Of a stretch of DNA of 64,000 bases, positions 35,186 to 43,120 are shown piece by piece. Within the stretch, counting starts at the first letter, position 1. Every line of letters begins with the position of its first letter. The position numbers were made by a program, and so were the translations under genes. Origin of the DNA: CAWANP01 sp963783445 (GTDB lineage: Bacteria > Chloroflexota > Anaerolineae > JAAYZQ01); the NCBI GenBank assembly GCA_963783445.1, contig CAWANP010000002.1, forward strand, positions 806,001-870,000. The letters run 5' to 3'. The notes beneath the pieces were generated by a model. That model was given only the letters and a program-made list of their open reading frames with translations, made no database searches and was not told the DNA's origin.

Positions 35186-35673
35186 GCTGCAGGCCCCTGG
35201 GTGTCTTCTGACGAACTGGAAGCTTGCAACTGTAGGCTCTGAGCCCGTGCTCGACGGAGCCACTCCCGCTCCGCTTCAAATGTCATCCGGCCCAAGGCAT
35301 CCTCCCAGGCCAGCCACAGCGTCTCAAATTGCTTCTCGGGACGGCCAGGGGTGGCGTCTGCGGTTAGGCCCATCAGAAAGCAGGACTCGTCGCGGATGTA
35401 GTGATGGCCCTTCCAGTCAAACTCGACGGTCTGGTGACCCAGGTCGGCCAGGATCTCCAGGCCGGATTGCCCAGCCTCTTCCTCAACCTCGCGGAGGGCA
35501 GCTTGACTGCGGCTCTCTCCGGGCTCGATGTGTCCTTTGGGCAGGCGTATCTCTGGCTGGCCGCTCGGACCTGGCCGCTTGCGTCGCCGGAGAACCAGTG
35601 CCCGCGAGCCTGAAGCGTCAACCACGATGCCGCCAGCCGAGGCGTATTCACGGATAGGAATCGTCTTGCTCAT
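35182..35673 (-). CDS. Nudix hydrolase (diadenosine-tetraphosphatase-like)
   Basis: A 163-residue Nudix protein with box GHIEPGESRSQAALREVEEE followed by AGQSG. SAGGIVVDASGSRALVLRRR and RLPKGHIEPGE are typical of MutT-like or Ap4A hydrolases. The C-terminal tail (QSLQLQASSSSEDTQGPAA) is low complexity. It is coupled to the PfkB-family kinase through an ATGA overlap. An 11-base gap between GGAG and ATG makes initiation only moderately strong. Confidence 0.87.
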   Translation of the reverse strand: MSKTIPIREYASAGGIVVDASGSRALVLRRRKRPGPSGQPEIRLPKGHIEPGESRSQAALREVEEEAGQSGLEILADLGHQTVEFDWKGHHYIRDESCFLMGLTADATPGRPEKQFETLWLAWEDALGRMTFEAEREWLRRARAQSLQLQASSSSEDTQGPAA

Positions 35674-35948
35674 GATAATGCTGCTCCAAGGGTGTGGATG
35701 CCGTCATGATACTTGATCTGCTTCGCTCTGTCAAAGGTCTTGTTGCAGGCTACTGAACTAGCCACCGGCACCCTGCAGAATGGTATGAACTCGGGTATAA
35801 TCAATGGACTGCAGTGGGCTTTCTTGGGCCCCAACCGGATCCATGGCCCAGTGCCTGCGCGCGTGTTCTTGTTGTTGGATTGGCTCAGAGCCAAGGTCGT
35901 TGCCATGTGGTGGCAGTTGGTCGTCAGTAAAATCGGGAGGTAGAGATC

Positions 35949-36188
35949 GTGAATCCTCTTCTAGAACGCATTTCCGTTGACCCCGCCGTTTTCTTTGGCA
36001 AACCCTGTATTCGCGGTACGCGAATATGGGTCTCCCTGATTCTCGACTTTCTGGCAAGCGGTATGGGCGTGGAAGAGATCTTTGCAGAATGCCCACAGTT
36101 GCGGGAGGAGGATGTCCGGGCAGCCATCGCGTACGGGGCAGAGATGTCGCGATCCCGCTGCGTGGACTTGTTGACCAAGGTAGCCTGA
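35949..36188 (+). CDS. DUF433 antitoxin-like protein
   Basis: A 79-residue protein starting MNPLLERISVDPAVFFGKPC and containing IRGTRIWVSLILDFLASGMG and EEIFAECPQLREEDVRAAIAYG, the standard DUF433 pattern. DUF433 proteins are DNA-binding antitoxins usually paired with a DUF5615 PIN-like toxin. The expected partner follows immediately with a 1-bp overlap (TGATG) but is damaged. An AT-rich TATAAT at 35796-35801 could be the -10 of its promoter. Confidence 0.88.
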   Translation: MNPLLERISVDPAVFFGKPCIRGTRIWVSLILDFLASGMGVEEIFAECPQLREEDVRAAIAYGAEMSRSRCVDLLTKVA

Positions 36189-36366
36189 TGCGGTTCAAGC
36201 TCGATGAGAATCTGGGAACCAGGACCCAAGAACTCTTTCGCGGCAGGCATAGACGACGTGCTGGGGCTGGCTGCTGACGACTGTACCGGGGGCAGTTTCG
36301 AACTTGGGGTTGCCGCTGTCGTCGAAGCGGCTGGAAAGCAGAGACAGCCAAGGGGCAAAGAATAGG
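36188..36366 (+). pseudogene. DUF5615 PIN-like toxin remnant
   Basis: The start MRFKLDENLGTRTQELFR is characteristic of DUF5615 toxins. The initiating frame then stops at 36277. A shift near 36240 continues as AAGIDDVLGLAADDCTGG to a stop at 36364-36366, but only ~58 residues result instead of ~110, and the later catalytic part is missing. The toxin is therefore probably inactive, leaving an orphan antitoxin. Confidence 0.7.
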
Positions 36367-36393
36367 CCGGGTAAGAAACCCGGCCTATTTTTC
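36362..36393 (+). terminator. Rho-independent terminator
   Basis: Perfect 11-bp stem ataggccgggt/acccggcctat around a five-base loop, followed by TTTTTCT. It ends the toxin-antitoxin transcript and may also act for the convergent aldolase-Fae operon. Confidence 0.85.
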
Positions 36394-36413
36394 TGGTCCG
36401 TCGATCCAGATAC

Positions 36414-37888
36414 CTACGGCGCGTAGCGGAACGGGTGCCGGGCGGCTTCTTTCTCGGCAACCAGCTCCTGGAGCGACGGTCGCTCTTCCAGCGCCTTGCG
36501 GATGGCGCCGCGCATGGCCTTATAGTTGTTGATCTTGACCCGCTGGCGGATGCTCGCCGCTGGGTGGACAAAGACGTTGGCGATGAGGCAGATGTCATCC
36601 AGGATCGCTTCCGGCAGGTTGTGGTATTCGACGGCGTGTGCCAGCGCCAGGTTGACGCCACTGGCCGCCTCCTCGTAGACCAGTTGTTTCGCCTTAGCCC
36701 CTCGCACGGTGACGGTGGGTACCAGCATCGTCAGCGGCCGCTCGTTGATGATAGCCAGTTCGTGGCCGGGCGCGCCTCGTTTCTGGCCCGCTCCAGGGCC
36801 CTGCCCACCGGCCCGTCCTTCCTGCCCAGCAGCAGGTCGATGTGGGCCACCTCGGAGAAGGGCGGCCCGGCAAAGCCTTCGCCTACGCAGAGCATCAAGT
36901 CGCCCGTGGGAGCGGGTAGGTCGGCTGGCAGGGCATACTCGACCTCCTTACCTCCCAGGACCACCGTCTGGGTCGGGATTTTGCCCAGGATCTCAAGTTG
37001 GCTGCGCAGGTCCTCATAGTCTTCCCGCTCGAACTCGCCGCCCTGGATCAAGGGCGAGCGGACGTTGCTCATACCGGGCAGGCCCATCATGCGCAGTCCT
37101 TCTTTGGCTGCCTGGGGCGCCCCCTTGCGTACCAGGAGCCTGGTAAGGATCTGCAGATCCTTTTGTCGTCGTTGTACGAACTCGGCGTCGCCCCGCTGCG
37201 CAGCCTGGTAGATCTCCTGCCAGACGTCGGGCACGAGGTTGGCTGAGGCCAGGATGGCCCCATCGGCGCCGGCCAGCAAGGCCGCGCCAACTACTTCGTC
37301 GTGACCAACAAAGAGACCGATGGTACCCTTTAGCTTCTCCAGGGCGGCCATAAAGAAGGGGACGTCGCCCGAAGAATCCTTCATGCCGATGACGTTTTCA
37401 AAGGCCAGGCCCATGCCCTCAGCCGTCCACCACCGATAGTGGGTGCCGGCCGTCTGGGGGATGTTGTACAGCACGATGGGCAGGCCGATCTTGTCCACCT
37501 GCTTGTAGTGATCGTAGACTTCGTTGAAGGCTGGCTTGAGAAAATAGGGGGAAACCACCAGGGACCCCGTCGCCCCAGCTTCCTTGGCCCACTGGGTCAG
37601 CGCTACGGTCTCCAGAGTACTCTGGCAGCCGGTGCCGGCCAGCACGGGTACCTGCCCGGCAACCTCGTCGATGCAAATCTCGATGGCTCGTTGCTTCTCC
37701 TCCAGCGTCATCGAACTGAATTCGCCCGTCGTACCACAGGGTACCACGCCGTTGACGTGGGGCAGCACAAAGCGGATCAGTTCGCGGTAGGTGTCCTCGT
37801 CCACCTGGTCGTCAGCCGTAAACGGAGTGACCAGGGCAGGAAAGATGCCCTTGAACCATTCTGGTTTCTTGTTGTTCTCTGGTGTCAT
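36414..37888 (-). CDS. Pyruvate-aldolase (DapA/NAL superfamily) fused to Fae domain, frameshifted
   Basis: Two-domain protein of about 491 residues. Residues 1-300 are a class I aldolase barrel: PCGTTGEFSS (52-58), Tyr141 in VLYNIPQTAG and Schiff-base Lys170 in VIGMKDSSGD. The Arg that binds aspartate semialdehyde in true DapA (SRTG) is missing (PQTAG), so lysine synthesis is unlikely. Residues ~330-491 are a formaldehyde-activating enzyme domain: FSEVAHIDLLLGRKDGPVG with the catalytic His at 349, TMLVPTVTVRG, VFVHPAAS and the terminal ARHPFRYAP. The frame breaks near 36764-36772 between RNEA and GHELAII; one missing base explains it. The ATG follows GGAGGTG, 1 bp after the sister gene. Formaldehyde/pyruvate chemistry is inferred. 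Confidence 0.82.
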
Positions 37889-37889
37889 G

Positions 37890-39323
37890 TTATTTCACCT
37901 CCGCGAAGGCATTGTCCACGGCCACACAGGTCGCCCTGTAGGCATTGTGGCGCAATACCCGCCGGTCCAGGGCCTGGGGATGCACGGTGGCCTGGACGAA
38001 CATCACGTCAGTATGCATCTTCGCCTCCGGGATGACACCCTCGGCCAGCTTGTCGACGATGGCCTTGGCCACGGCGTTCTGTACCGGGCCGTAGATCATG
38101 TTCGCCTGGCGCAGGTCCTTCAGTTCGTTGGTGGGCACAATCAGCGTGCTGGGTCGCACCGTCAGGTTGGGCTCCAGGATGGTGGTCAGAGCTTCAAATC
38201 CGTGGCGCGGGTAGGTGAGTTGGTAGGCCCACGCCTCGCCCAGCGGGCTGTCCTTGGCGCCAGTCAGCAAGTCAATCTGTGTCGATTCGGCGCCCTCGCC
38301 GGCGCTGCCGGTGCCGGTCTGCATTCCAGTCGTGCGGATCGCATCCGCGCTCAACCCCAAGCCCTCGAACCGTCCGTCCAGCGACCCCACAGGCAGCCTG
38401 GTATACTCAGCAGGCGGCGGCTGGACCTTGCCCAGTTTCTCCAGCTCGAGCTGGATCTCGGCCCGGTCTTCGTGGAGTAGAGCCCCGCCAACGCTCTTTA
38501 GGGGACTGCGAGGCCGTCCGGCGTCCACGCCCATCATTTTGAGCGCCTGTTTGACGGGAACCCCACCGCCGTAGCGGCAAAATATACGGGAGAGCTTTTG
38601 GACCTGGCGCTGGAGGGTCCTGGCCGTGTCCAGATCGCCAGCCTGGACAGCCCTCAGGACCGCCTGCCAGACCTCGGGATACACCTGCGCCGAGGCCAGG
38701 ATCACCCCTGCAGCGCCGCCGGCCAGCCCGTTCAACACGACCTCGTCGTGGCCGATGAGGACGTTGATGCGGTCGCCAGCATATTCCAGGATCTCCATGG
38801 TGTAGGTCAGGTTGCCTGATGAATCCTTCAACCCGACAACGTTGGGAATGTCTGCCAGGTCTTCGACCACGCGGCGGGGCAGATAGGCGTCCACGACCTG
38901 GGGAATGTTGTAAAGGATGATAGGCATCTGGGGCAGGGCCCTGGCAATCTCGTAGTAGTGCTGGTAGAGCCCCTTGTCGGACGGATGGAGGAAATAGGGC
39001 GTAACGACCAGACAGGCGTCGGCCCCGGCCTCCTCCGCGCCGAGTGCCAGGTTGATGGCCTGCCGGGTGCCCGGCGCGCCGGTACCGGCAATGACCGGTT
39101 TGCCCTGGGCTTCCTCAACGGCGATCTGCACCAGGCGCTTGTTCTCTTCGGGTGTGAGGTAGTTGAACTCGCCAGTGGTGCCGCAGGGGACCAGCCCGTC
39201 CACATCGTCGATCACGTGGCGGATGAGGTTGCGGAAGGCGCCCTCGTCCACCGACTGATCCTTGGCAAAGGGTGTGACCAGGGCGGGGTTCACACCGCCT
39301 GGCCGGAACGGCTTTTCGATCAT
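37890..39323 (-). CDS. Pyruvate-aldolase (DapA/NAL superfamily) fused to a divergent Fae domain
   Basis: Intact 477-residue paralogue of the next gene. The aldolase barrel (1-300) has VPCGTTGEFN, Tyr138 in ILYNIPQVVD and Schiff-base Lys166 in VVGLKDSSGN; again no DapA-type Arg follows the Tyr. The C-terminal Fae-like domain (~330-477) has TLIVPTNELKDLRQANMIYG, VQNAVAKAIVDKLAEGVIPE and ATVHPQALDRR, all alignable to Fae by eye. However, the catalytic His is replaced by Gln349 in ESTQIDLLTGAKDSPLG. It may be a structural, regulatory or formaldehyde-binding partner of the active copy. GGAGAGTG precedes the ATG. It is the middle gene of a three-gene minus-strand cluster. Confidence 0.85.
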   Translation of the reverse strand: MIEKPFRPGGVNPALVTPFAKDQSVDEGAFRNLIRHVIDDVDGLVPCGTTGEFNYLTPEENKRLVQIAVEEAQGKPVIAGTGAPGTRQAINLALGAEEAGADACLVVTPYFLHPSDKGLYQHYYEIARALPQMPIILYNIPQVVDAYLPRRVVEDLADIPNVVGLKDSSGNLTYTMEILEYAGDRINVLIGHDEVVLNGLAGGAAGVILASAQVYPEVWQAVLRAVQAGDLDTARTLQRQVQKLSRIFCRYGGGVPVKQALKMMGVDAGRPRSPLKSVGGALLHEDRAEIQLELEKLGKVQPPPAEYTRLPVGSLDGRFEGLGLSADAIRTTGMQTGTGSAGEGAESTQIDLLTGAKDSPLGEAWAYQLTYPRHGFEALTTILEPNLTVRPSTLIVPTNELKDLRQANMIYGPVQNAVAKAIVDKLAEGVIPEAKMHTDVMFVQATVHPQALDRRVLRHNAYRATCVAVDNAFAEVK

Positions 39324-39369
39324 GATTCACTCTCCATTGAGAATGCTGCTGATATTGACAGCTAGTCAA

Positions 39370-39436
39370 CCGCAGAGACACAGAGAATGCAGAGGTTTCT
39401 TCTATGGGTTTCTCTGTGACCTCTGTGTCTCCGCGG
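39370..39436. repeat. Dispersed inverted repeat (ccgcagagacacagag type), copy 1
   Basis: Sixteen-base imperfect arms, ccgcagagacacagag and ctctgtgtctccgcgg (one mismatch), enclose a second nested gag/ctc-rich region with ctctgtgacctctgtg. It lies in the gap between the unknown 422-residue gene and the aldolase-Fae genes. A related element occurs at 46844-46916. Confidence 0.75.
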
Positions 39437-39445
39437 TAAATCGTA

Positions 39446-40714
39446 CTACTTGTGCAGGTGCTGAGCGGCGATGAAGGACAGACCATTTTCAGTCAGCGCC
39501 CGGGCCGTATTGTTGACGGCATCGTGCTTGTCCAGGTAGTTTCGCTCCATGGCGTCCCAGTCGCCCGATTCCAGGACCTCAGACTTGTCGCGGAAATAGT
39601 CCAGGATGTCGGATGGGTGGTCGCGGGTCTGGTCCAACTCTGGAGCGCCGCCCTCGTGCTTGGCCGAGATATTGGGCACGCGGGCAGCCAGCTCGACCAG
39701 CTCGTCTGTGCGGTCGTAGGGCTGGCGGACGATGTGCTTGAAGGTTTCGGTGATGTGGTGCTCAAAGCGAACAATGTCCTCCAGATTGAGCGCTCTCCGC
39801 ACCTGGGCTGTGAGTTCGATGGTCTCGTTGTTGACCGAGTTGCTCCAATTGAACCCGATCAAGGAGGTCGTTCCATCCTCACGCCCAAAGAGCCTCGCTC
39901 CGATGAGGGTCCACAGCGCTGCGTAGGGATTGTCGTTGCCCATAAAGACCGAGATCTTGAACTCGATATCCACTCCCAGCTTGTGGAGGAAATAGCCCAG
40001 GAGCACAGTGCCGGGATTGATGTTGAGTACCTGTTTGATGCCATAGTTGGTATAGTAGTACAGGAATTCATCGAGCCACTTGAGCGCATGGTCGTTGGGC
40101 TGGCCGACTCCCCCAAAGTAGCCTGTGATCGTCTCTGGCCCGCCCAGGTGAATGTTGGAGCCATCGGTACCCTTGGTATCCAGGGTTTCGACATAAGTTG
40201 CGCCCACGATCTGCATGGCAGCGGCCACGGCCAGAATGTCGCCCTGGTCCGCTTCCTGTTCCTTCATCTTGCGGACGCGGATAAAGCGACCTGGCATCAG
40301 TTCGCCGTTGGCAATGGCCTGACGGGCTTCCGCGATGAGAAAGGGAAAGTACTGCAGGGCGCTGATCTCGAGGGTGACAGCAAAGTCGTCCGCGAAATCC
40401 ATGGTGCTGGCCCTGTCCCCCAGGACCTTGCGGCGATAGTCGGCCACGGAGACAAAAGCGCCTGCATCGCGCTGTTCCATCAGCCATTCCAGGTCAGCCA
40501 GGTAGGGCGAGCCGGTCTGTTCCAGGCGGGCGAGCAGCCGGGGCAACTGGCGTGCCTCGTCGGCCTTGCGATTGATCTCGTCCACGCTGCCATACCTGGC
40601 CACGACGGCCAGAAAATCGCTGATGACCTGGGTGTCTGGATCCAGCAGCAGGGAGTTGATCTCTTCAAGGCTGCTCGAAGAGATTTTCAGTCGGTTGCGG
40701 AGATCACTTTCCAT
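39446..40714 (-). CDS. Conserved-looking 422-residue protein of unknown family
   Basis: Not recognised. A soluble protein with no signal peptide or membrane helix. Distinctive segments: MDFADDFAVTLEISALQYFP, VRKMKEQEADQGDIL, a Gly-rich THLGGPETITGYFGGVG-like region (HLGGPETITGYFGG), NINPGTVLLGYFLHKLG, DNPYAALWTLIGARLFG, LIGFNWSNSVNNETIEL and a His cluster RFEHHITETFKHIVRQPY that could bind metal. The composition and length suggest a globular enzyme. It heads the cluster with both aldolase-Fae fusions (123 bp gap), so a role in the same C1-related process is a fair inference. ATG 40714 has GAGGAGG upstream; the opposite strand is also open over the whole length, but without a ribosome site or family match. 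Confidence 0.7.
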   Translation of the reverse strand: MESDLRNRLKISSSSLEEINSLLLDPDTQVISDFLAVVARYGSVDEINRKADEARQLPRLLARLEQTGSPYLADLEWLMEQRDAGAFVSVADYRRKVLGDRASTMDFADDFAVTLEISALQYFPFLIAEARQAIANGELMPGRFIRVRKMKEQEADQGDILAVAAAMQIVGATYVETLDTKGTDGSNIHLGGPETITGYFGGVGQPNDHALKWLDEFLYYYTNYGIKQVLNINPGTVLLGYFLHKLGVDIEFKISVFMGNDNPYAALWTLIGARLFGREDGTTSLIGFNWSNSVNNETIELTAQVRRALNLEDIVRFEHHITETFKHIVRQPYDRTDELVELAARVPNISAKHEGGAPELDQTRDHPSDILDYFRDKSEVLESGDWDAMERNYLDKHDAVNNTARALTENGLSFIAAQHLHK

Positions 40715-40853
40715 AAGTCCCTCCTCTTGTGTCTTTGGGCAAGGGGTTGCCGTCAAGGACCCGGATGGGTCAACGCGTCCATTATAGCATGGAACGCGGT
40801 GACTGTCACTTTTCGCAGGCAGGCTGAAGCTCACGCGTGAAGGTAAAGCAAGA

Positions 40854-40874
40854 CTCCCACCGTAATGGTGGGAG
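40854..40874 (-). terminator. Hairpin downstream of the tRNA cluster
   Basis: An 8-bp perfect stem ctcccacc/ggtgggag with a five-base loop, 11 bp after the tRNA-Arg 3' end; a short T-containing run (tcttgcttt) follows on the minus strand. Confidence 0.65.
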
Positions 40875-40885
40875 CCTTGACCTTC

Positions 40886-40962
40886 TGGTACCCTCGGCGC
40901 GATTCGAACGCGCGGCCTTCTCCTCCGCAGGGAGACGCTCTAATCCGCTGAGCTACGAGGGC
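40886..40962 (-). tRNA. tRNA-Arg, anticodon GCG
   Basis: A 77-nt cloverleaf with acceptor GCCCTCG paired to CGAGGGT (G1-U72 wobble), D-arm AGCTCAGCGGATTAGAGC, and TTCGAAT in the T loop. Anticodon stem-loop is TCTCC-CTGCGGA-GGAGA, so the anticodon is GCG, reading CGC (and possibly CGU). CCA is encoded. Most bacteria instead decode this box with ACG modified to ICG. Confidence 0.93.
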
Positions 40963-40969
40963 ACGTAGG

Positions 40970-41059
40970 CGGGGAGGCAGGGATTCGAACCCTGGGAGGA
41001 GCTATTCACCCCTCAACCACTTAGCAGGCGGCCCCGATCGTCCACTCCGGCACCTCCCC
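40970..41059 (-). tRNA. tRNA-Ser, anticodon GCU
   Basis: A 90-nt class II tRNA with a long variable arm. Acceptor GGGGAGG pairs with CCTCCCC, followed by discriminator G. The anticodon loop CTGCTAA gives GCU, reading AGC/AGU. The T arm is CAGGGTTCGAATCCCTG. CCA is not fully encoded (GCCT follows), so the cca gene product is needed. It is 7 bp from tRNA-Arg. Confidence 0.93.
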
Positions 41060-41134
41060 CTGTTTCTTTTTCAGTTTTGGCCTCTGGTCTTGCGATTTGC
41101 ATGCAACATGAACAATCGAAAACCCAGAGTTGAT

Positions 41135-41224
<90 letters not shown>

Positions 41225-41392
41225 GTGGCGAGGCGGCCGGACTCCCTCTCCGGCGCTCACGGGGCAAAGTATAGCAGAGAGACCCCCATTTGTCAAAATG
41301 GGAGAAGCTGTCAGCTACCCGCGTGCAGCTATCGGCAGTCAGCTTGGGTCACCCGGCAACGTCCCCAGTCGCTGATGGCTGAATGCTGACCG

Positions 41393-42658
41393 CTATCTGA
41401 TCACGTCGACGCCACCCAGGTAGGGTTGGAGCACGGCTGGTACGGCGATACTGCCATCGGCCTGCTGGTAGTTCTCCATGATGGCGATCATGGTCCGGGG
41501 CAGGGCCAATCCGGATCCGTTCAGGGTATGGACGTAGCGCGCCTTGGCGCCCTTTTCCGGGCGGTAGCGGATATTGGCTCTGCGAGCCTGAAAATCGGTG
41601 CAGTTGGAGATGGAACTCACCTCCAGCCACTCTTCCACGCCGGGCGCCCATAGCTCCAGGTCGTATTTTTTTGCAGCCTGGAAGCCAAGATCTCCAGTGC
41701 ACATCTCCACCAGGCGGTATGGGATCTCTAGCGCCTGGCAGACCGCCTCCGCGTCGTGGACCATGGTCTCCAACTCTTCGTAGGATGTCTCGGGTTCGGC
41801 GAGCTTGTACATCTCGACCTTGTCGAACTGATGAACGCGTTTCATGCCCCGCACGTCCCGGCCAGCCGACATCTTTTCCCGCCGGAAGCAGGCGGTGTGG
41901 GCCGTGTAGCTGAGCGGCAGTGAGTCCGGCGGCAGAATCTCGTCTCGGTGCAGGTTGGTCAGTGGGATCTCACCCGTGCCGATGAACCAATAGTCCTCTA
42001 GGGCGTCGTAGTAGATATTCTCCTCGAACTTGGGTAGCTGGGCCGCTCCGACCATCATCTCCTTCCGTACCATCAGCGGCGCATAGACCTCAGTATAGCC
42101 CTGCTCCAAATGCAGGTCCAGCATCCAAGACCCCAACGCCCGCTGCAGCCGCGCGCCCAGCCCCTTCAACACAAAAAAACGTGTCCCGGATAGTTTGACC
42201 CCTCGTTCAAAGTCGATGATATCCAGGGTGGGACCCAGGTCCCAATGGGGCACCGGCTCAAAGTCAAATACCCTGGGCTCGCCCTCCTGCCGGACGATCA
42301 CGTTCTCTTCCTCATCCATCCCGACCGGTACGCCAGGGGCCGGAAGATTCGGCACCTGGAGCATGGCGTCGCTGAGGCCCGCGTCTACGGCCTTTAGTTC
42401 TGTCTCCAGGGCCTTGATGCGGTCACCGACAGCCCGCATCTGTTGGATCTTGGCTTGGCGCTCCTCTTGGTCCTTGCTGCGTCCGATCTCCTTGGAGACG
42501 GCATTCCGCTCGGCCCGCAGTACCTCTACTTCCTTGAGGTATTCGCGCCGCCGGGCATCCAAGGACAAGATCTCGTCAATGGGCGCCTCAGTGTTCAGGT
42601 CGACCATGGCTGCTTTGACCAGGTCGGGTTCTTCTCGTATGAGAATCAAGTCTAGCAT
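41393..42658 (-). CDS. serS: Seryl-tRNA synthetase
   Basis: Class II aminoacyl-tRNA synthetase charging tRNA-Ser; 421 residues. The N-terminal coiled-coil arm (about residues 30-105, LKEVEVLRAERNAVSKEIG and following heptads) recognises the long variable arm of tRNA-Ser. Motif 2 is AHTACFRREKMSAGRDVRG with GMKRVHQFDKVEMY; motif 3 is LNGSGLALPRTMIAIMENYQ. ATG 42658 has GGAGG upstream. The gene is preceded by a T-box leader and followed by two tRNA-Ser genes on the same strand. Confidence 0.97.
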   Translation of the reverse strand: MLDLILIREEPDLVKAAMVDLNTEAPIDEILSLDARRREYLKEVEVLRAERNAVSKEIGRSKDQEERQAKIQQMRAVGDRIKALETELKAVDAGLSDAMLQVPNLPAPGVPVGMDEEENVIVRQEGEPRVFDFEPVPHWDLGPTLDIIDFERGVKLSGTRFFVLKGLGARLQRALGSWMLDLHLEQGYTEVYAPLMVRKEMMVGAAQLPKFEENIYYDALEDYWFIGTGEIPLTNLHRDEILPPDSLPLSYTAHTACFRREKMSAGRDVRGMKRVHQFDKVEMYKLAEPETSYEELETMVHDAEAVCQALEIPYRLVEMCTGDLGFQAAKKYDLELWAPGVEEWLEVSSISNCTDFQARRANIRYRPEKGAKARYVHTLNGSGLALPRTMIAIMENYQQADGSIAVPAVLQPYLGGVDVIR

Positions 42659-42712
42659 GTTGTCCCTCCGGGCTTGTTGATGACCGGAATGGCCGCTGAC
42701 CACCCCAAATAC

Positions 42713-42992
42713 AAAACGCCCCCGTGAAAGGACGTAGGGGCGCTGCTACGTGGTGCCACCTTTCTTCGCCACCGGCTGTATCGAGCGATACAACAGACAG
42801 CCTCAAGGCTCTGTAACGGGAGCACCCGGCCCGGATCAGTTGCAGTGAAAGGTCAAAAGGCCTTTTGCCGCATTCTGTGGGCGGCTCAGGAGGGGATTTC
42901 GTCCATCGTGGCTACTGCCTTTCCACCGCCGGCAGCTCTCTGAAAGCTGGTGATGGCTTACTCGTCTCCGTCAATGCCAAGTCTTCAGCTGT
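42713..42992 (-). promoter_or_regulatory. T-box riboswitch of serS
   Basis: An RNA leader that senses uncharged tRNA-Ser. The conserved T-box AGGTGGCACCACG is at 42749-42761. The terminator hairpin CGCCCC ... GGGGCG plus TTTT follows at 42713-42742. Upstream, Stem I features are visible: a GAGTAAG K-turn-like element, then CAGAGAGCTGCCGGCGGTGG, which matches the AG-bulge/apical-loop signature. The specifier is probably UCC (in GAAATCCCC, near 42899), a serine codon, although this pairing was not checked computationally. Confidence 0.88.
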
Positions 42993-42998
42993 AAAGAA

Positions 42999-43027
42999 AT
43001 TATAGCATACGGGCCTTGGCCTGTCAA
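42999..43027 (-). promoter_or_regulatory. Consensus sigma70 promoter of serS
   Basis: TTGACA (43027-43022) and TATAAT (43004-42999) on the minus strand, separated by exactly 17 bases; transcription should begin near 42992, at the start of the T-box leader. Confidence 0.9.
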
Positions 43028-43120
43028 CCTGAGGCTTGCTCTCCAGTCCAGACTCTGGTATACTGAGTACAGGCATCGGGACTCGATCTCCAACCACTAT
43101 CCGTATGCTGGAGGCGACAC

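Noticed and set aside
36731..37888. Ordinary dapA for lysine synthesis
   Set aside because: The Arg of the SRTG motif is absent and a Fae domain is attached.
39452..40840. 462-residue open frame on the plus strand opposite the unknown protein
   Set aside because: It mirrors the minus-strand gene codon for codon, has no ribosome site and shows no family motif; the minus strand has a strong ribosome site.
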